In this document: positions 60,886-64,000 of the stretch, piece after piece | Layout: every line of letters begins with the position of its first letter | Position numbering within the stretch: the stretch's first letter is position 1 | Source: CAIKKV01 sp044346855 | GTDB lineage: Bacteria; Verrucomicrobiota; Kiritimatiellia; CAIKKV01 | Direction of reading: 5' to 3' | DNA: 64,000 nucleotides | NCBI GenBank assembly: GCA_044346855.1 | Contig: JBIIYJ010000001.1 | Coordinates: 20,310-84,309, forward strand | Program-made: the position numbers and the translations under genes | Notes under the pieces: model-generated | Seen by the model: only the letters and a program-made list of their open reading frames with translations | Database searches by the model: none | What the model was told of the DNA's origin: nothing

Positions 60886-61776
60886 ATGAAAGTGCTCCTC
60901 GACACCGATATCGGCTCCGACATCGACGATGCCGTGGCCCTGGCCTACCTGCTGGCGCAGCCGGAGTGCGACCTGCTGGGCATCACCACCGTCAGCGGAA
61001 AACCGGAGCGGCGGGCCGCCATCGCCAGCGCCCTCTGCCAGGCCGCCGGAAAGGCCATCCCCATCTTCCCCGGAACCGGGCTTCCGCTGACGGGGCCGCA
61101 GCGGCAGCCGGAGGCTCCGCAGGAAGCGGTCCTCCCCAACTGGCCGCACGAATCGACCTTCCCCCGGGGCGAAGCCATCCCGTTCATGCGCCGGATCATC
61201 CGGGAAAACCCGGGCGAAGTCACGCTCCTGACCATCGGCCCCCTCACCAACGCGGCCCTGCTCTTCGCGGCCGACGAGGAGATCCCGCACCTCCTGAAAG
61301 GACTCGTGATCATGGGCGGCGCGTTCACGCCCCGCTCGGGAAACCCCTGGGTCGAGTGGAATATCCGGTGCGACCCGACCGCCGCCGCCATCGTCTACCG
61401 GAACCCGGTCGCCGTCCATCGGTCGGTGGGGCTCGACGTCACCACCCAGGTCCGGATGCCGGCCGACGAGGTGCGCCGGCGATTCACCGCCCCGCTCCTG
61501 AAGCCGGTGGCCGCCTTTGCCGAGGTCTGGTTCCAGAACGGACACGACCTGACGTATCATGACCCCCTGGCCGCCGCCGCCCTTTTCGATCCCGGATGCT
61601 GCCGCTTTGTGCCAGGCCGCATCGACGTGGAACTGGTCAGCGAACGACTGACCGGCCTGACCTACTGGAAACCCGCGGAGGATGGCCCGCACGAAATGGC
61701 GGACCAGGTGGATGCAGCCCGCTTCTTCGACCACTATTTCAGTGTCATCGACCGCTTCAAGTCGCCGGCCAGGTGA
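60886..61776 (+). CDS. Inosine/uridine-preferring nucleoside hydrolase family protein
   Basis: The product is 296 residues. The N-terminal calcium motif is LLDTDIGSDIDDAVALAYLL (D6, D8, D12, D14, D15). LTIGPLTNAALLF and GLVIMGGAF match the second and third family blocks, and NIRCDPTAAAIV holds an expected ligand. The enzyme splits ribonucleosides to ribose and base. It lies 19 bases after the nitroreductase gene and is the last plus-strand gene of the run. No signal peptide. Confidence 0.9.
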   Translation: MKVLLDTDIGSDIDDAVALAYLLAQPECDLLGITTVSGKPERRAAIASALCQAAGKAIPIFPGTGLPLTGPQRQPEAPQEAVLPNWPHESTFPRGEAIPFMRRIIRENPGEVTLLTIGPLTNAALLFAADEEIPHLLKGLVIMGGAFTPRSGNPWVEWNIRCDPTAAAIVYRNPVAVHRSVGLDVTTQVRMPADEVRRRFTAPLLKPVAAFAEVWFQNGHDLTYHDPLAAAALFDPGCCRFVPGRIDVELVSERLTGLTYWKPAEDGPHEMADQVDAARFFDHYFSVIDRFKSPAR

Positions 61777-61813
61777 TCCGCGAAACGGCCCTGGCGAAAC
61801 TTGGTTTTCCTTC

Positions 61814-63682
61814 TCAGCCCCTCACATTCAATCGTTGTTCGGGGGTCAGGCTGGACCGCTGGGCCGGGTCATAGAACCATGACAGGCCGTCCACCGTCAA
61901 CCGCACACCGCTTCCATCATACGCCAGGTCGACGACCGGCTCCCGGTCGCCCTGGTACGGAACCAGCGCGGCGAACCATTCGAAGTGGCCGTTCACACAG
62001 GAGGCCTTGACGTCAAGCCGGCTGACATTTTCCTCCGGATGCTGGTATTGCGCCAGCCCCGTGCAGGACCCCAGCTGAAGCGGCTCGCGGCACAGCGGCA
62101 CGACCAGCAACCGCGCCCGCCTGCCCTCCATCCGGGCCCGTCCGCCCGCGATGAAAATGCGGCCGGGCGTGTGGAAGTGCCATTCCAGGGAAACCGGCTG
62201 GGGCGCTTCGCGTTTGACCCAGTCGTGCAGCAGAAAGCAGCGCTTGTCGTAGAACGCGAGCGTCCTCTCGAAAGCGCTCAGCCGCCCCGGATAGGCGTTC
62301 ACCGTGCGACCCGTGGTCGTGAGGGCGTCGGGTTCCTCGCGCACGCTGTCGAAGAGCCCGTAGACGGTGCCCCATTCCCCCGCCCTCATCCGTTTGCACC
62401 AGACCGCCGTGTCCGTCGTGATCGGCTGGCCCTCGCCATCCGCAAGCAGCGTATTGTGCCCCGCCGTCTGAAGCCGGTAGCATTGGAAGTGAAGCGCGGG
62501 ATCGTGATACCCTAAATCGGTCAGCAGCCGTTCGCCGAACGCGGCCAGGGTCAGGTGCTGGAGATGCAGGTGGTTGTGATGGCAATTGGCCGGCCCGTTC
62601 TGCCACGCCATGTGAATGGCTTCGGGGTCCCACCCGCTGCGCAGGTGCAATTGCTGGATGCCCGAGAAAAGCTGCCATCGCTTTTCAGGCGCGGGCGGCG
62701 CGGCCGGAATCGAGGGATCATAAAACAAAAGGTAGAACAGGCTGTATTCGAGGGCCTCCCCGTTGCCCTGCCAATCATGCAGAAGCAACTTTCTCGCCAA
62801 GTCCTGCAATTCCGGCTTACGCGTGCGCGTGGCTGCGGCCGCGACAGGCGGCCAGAGCCGGGTGTCCTTGTCGCAGTCGGCCACGTTGAAGCATTCGGTC
62901 AGGTAGGGATGGATGACATTGAGGAAGTAATCGCCGATGTTGCGGGCGTGGGGCTCCAGCATCAGGTCCCGCCCCTTCAGCCGGCGCAGGGGCTCCGCAC
63001 CCAGCAGGAAATGGCGGAAGGAGTAATTGGCATAGGCCGGCCCCTCGGAGTAGCCGCCGTCATGGCACTGCACGTCAATCGACGTCGCCAGGTGCCGGAT
63101 CGCGCCTTCGAGCACCCGCGCGGCCTGGGGGTCGGGGTCGAGCAGCAGGGCCGCCATGGCCAGGGGACCGGCCACGACGCAGGTGCCGTTGCTCGTGAAC
63201 CGGTTGAACGTGGGGAGATCGTCCCGGAAATCGTCGAGATACAGCCGGCCTCCCTCCTCGAGCCTGTTCCGGATCTTGGCGCGCAGTTTCGGGACCAGGT
63301 TGTCGTACAGCCAGTCATAGCAAAGGGCCAGGCTGGTGATCTTCCCGGCGCTGCCCAATCCCAGCCGCGGCCGGAAGGCGCGGTTCGCCGTCTCTTCGAT
63401 GGGGGCTTCACCCGACAGGATTGGAATCAAAAGCTCGATCGCCTTTTCGGCAAACTGGCGCCGGCCCGTGATCAGCCAGCCGAAGGCAAGGTGCCAATCC
63501 CTGATATGGCGCGCCACCACCGGACGGCAGTCCGGCCGCACCCGCTCCTCCATCGCGGCCAGGAGGGTGTTCCAGAGGGCCCGGCAGTCGGGATGCTCGA
63601 GCCGGGCCCGAAGGGCCGGAATATCGGATCGCGTGAAAAAAAGCCGCGGATACTCTCCCGCCACGGGCTGGCTGTCGAACAT
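61814..63682 (-). CDS. Heparinase II/III family protein
   Basis: The product is 622 residues. It starts MFDSQPVAGEYPRLFFTRSDIPALRARLEHP, the usual opening of these proteins. The alpha/alpha toroid is followed by NGPANCHHNHLHLQHLTLAAFGERLLTDLGYHDP and TAGHNTLLADGEGQ, the conserved beta-sandwich motif with histidines. It is likely a lyase of uronic-acid glycans; the true substrate is unknown. GGGGGA precedes the ATG and no signal peptide is seen. An aldo/keto reductase gene lies 12 bases upstream. Confidence 0.84.
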   Translation of the reverse strand: MFDSQPVAGEYPRLFFTRSDIPALRARLEHPDCRALWNTLLAAMEERVRPDCRPVVARHIRDWHLAFGWLITGRRQFAEKAIELLIPILSGEAPIEETANRAFRPRLGLGSAGKITSLALCYDWLYDNLVPKLRAKIRNRLEEGGRLYLDDFRDDLPTFNRFTSNGTCVVAGPLAMAALLLDPDPQAARVLEGAIRHLATSIDVQCHDGGYSEGPAYANYSFRHFLLGAEPLRRLKGRDLMLEPHARNIGDYFLNVIHPYLTECFNVADCDKDTRLWPPVAAAATRTRKPELQDLARKLLLHDWQGNGEALEYSLFYLLFYDPSIPAAPPAPEKRWQLFSGIQQLHLRSGWDPEAIHMAWQNGPANCHHNHLHLQHLTLAAFGERLLTDLGYHDPALHFQCYRLQTAGHNTLLADGEGQPITTDTAVWCKRMRAGEWGTVYGLFDSVREEPDALTTTGRTVNAYPGRLSAFERTLAFYDKRCFLLHDWVKREAPQPVSLEWHFHTPGRIFIAGGRARMEGRRARLLVVPLCREPLQLGSCTGLAQYQHPEENVSRLDVKASCVNGHFEWFAALVPYQGDREPVVDLAYDGSGVRLTVDGLSWFYDPAQRSSLTPEQRLNVRG

Positions 63683-63694
63683 GATCGTCCCCCG

Positions 63695-64000
63695 CTATCG
63701 GATCCGGCTCTTTTCCTTCCCGGCCCAAAGGTCGCAATTGCCGCCCAGCTTGTCCTTGATGGGGTCCCCCGCGGCGTCCAACTCCAGCACCGTCTCCGCG
63801 TCCAGTTCCAGGGAAACACCCCGCGCATTCCGGAGCACCTGGTCCGGCTCCCGCGCCCCCACGATCAGCGAGGTCACGCCGGGCTTGGCCAGCAGCCAGG
63901 CCAGCGCCACGTCCGCCGGGGGGTGGCCGATCCGGTCCGCCACCACGCGCACCCGGCGCAGGGCCTCGAACAGCTCGGACTCGCAGCCGGGCTCCCCGTG
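63695..64000 (-). CDS. Aldo/keto reductase (partial, N-terminus outside window)
   Basis: Only the last 101 residues are seen; the frame continues past the right edge. IGHPPADVALAWLLAKPGVTSLIVGAREPDQVLRNA is the C-terminal NADPH-binding block of aldo/keto reductases (the usual pattern A-x-x-W-x-x-x-x-P-x-x-x-x-I-x-G). It probably reduces or oxidises a sugar aldehyde and is likely in the same operon as the heparinase-like gene downstream. Confidence 0.88.
   Translation of the reverse strand, partial: HGEPGCESELFEALRRVRVVADRIGHPPADVALAWLLAKPGVTSLIVGAREPDQVLRNARGVSLELDAETVLELDAAGDPIKDKLGGNCDLWAGKEKSRIR

Overview
The window is a GC-rich, densely coded bacterial chromosome segment with no rRNA, tRNA, CRISPR array or insertion sequence that I could find. 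Gene content points to the PVC superphylum, most likely an uncultured Kiritimatiellota or Lentisphaerota-type organism. The clues are two short pilins with a conserved three-cysteine pattern, a membrane-anchored prenyltransferase-repeat protein, a GYF_2 coiled-coil protein, a symporter with a tiny partner protein, S1 sulfatases, heparinase II/III-like enzymes and a GH20-like enzyme. This placement is inference from gene families, not from a marker gene.

Region 1 (1-15.2 kb) is housekeeping. It holds a partial outer-membrane DUF481 gene, a protein with only sigma-70 region 2, trmB, and a minus-strand operon (DUF503, hypothetical, TPR lipoprotein, dnaG, AI-2E permease). A ClpX-like ATPase without the zinc domain follows, then a second minus-strand operon in which dnaE is coupled to two coiled-coil proteins. 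Region 2 (15.3-26.4 kb) holds a VapBC toxin-antitoxin pair, a ceramidase-like protein, an acyl-CoA dehydrogenase, then proC, topoisomerase VI subunits B and A, and mutT in one run. A prenyltransferase-repeat protein and a sugar kinase diverge after that.

Region 3 (26.4-32.2 kb) is a type IV pilus or competence-pilus locus: assembly ATPase, inner-membrane platform, an NtrC-family response regulator and two pilins. Sigma-54 -24/-12 elements lie in front of the ATPase gene, the regulator (one mismatch in the -12 dinucleotide) and the first pilin. The second pilin instead has an extended -10 sigma-70-type element. This looks like a self-contained regulon.

Region 4 (32.2-64 kb) is a large glycan catabolism region. 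On the minus strand are a GH4 / Gfo-Idh-MocA / UroD-like / seven-repeat FG-GAP set, and a six-gene set of two dehydrogenases, a metallo-beta-lactamase-fold hydrolase, an alpha/beta hydrolase, a sialidase-like protein and a heparinase-like protein. An AraC-family regulator lies between them. On the plus strand are two large secreted proteins, two sulfatases, an acetyltransferase, a sodium/solute symporter with its 61-residue partner, a GH20-like hexosaminidase, a small EamA transporter, an exported nitroreductase and a nucleoside hydrolase. Most of the enzymes have no signal peptide, which suggests import of oligosaccharides (probably sulfated, uronic-acid or amino-sugar containing) and breakdown in the cytoplasm.

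Two themes recur. Several genes without a Shine-Dalgarno sequence have a promoter-like -35/-10 pair whose predicted start site falls on the ATG, suggesting leaderless transcripts. Gaps also carry short AT-containing heptamer repeats and a perfect hairpin with related CCTATA words.
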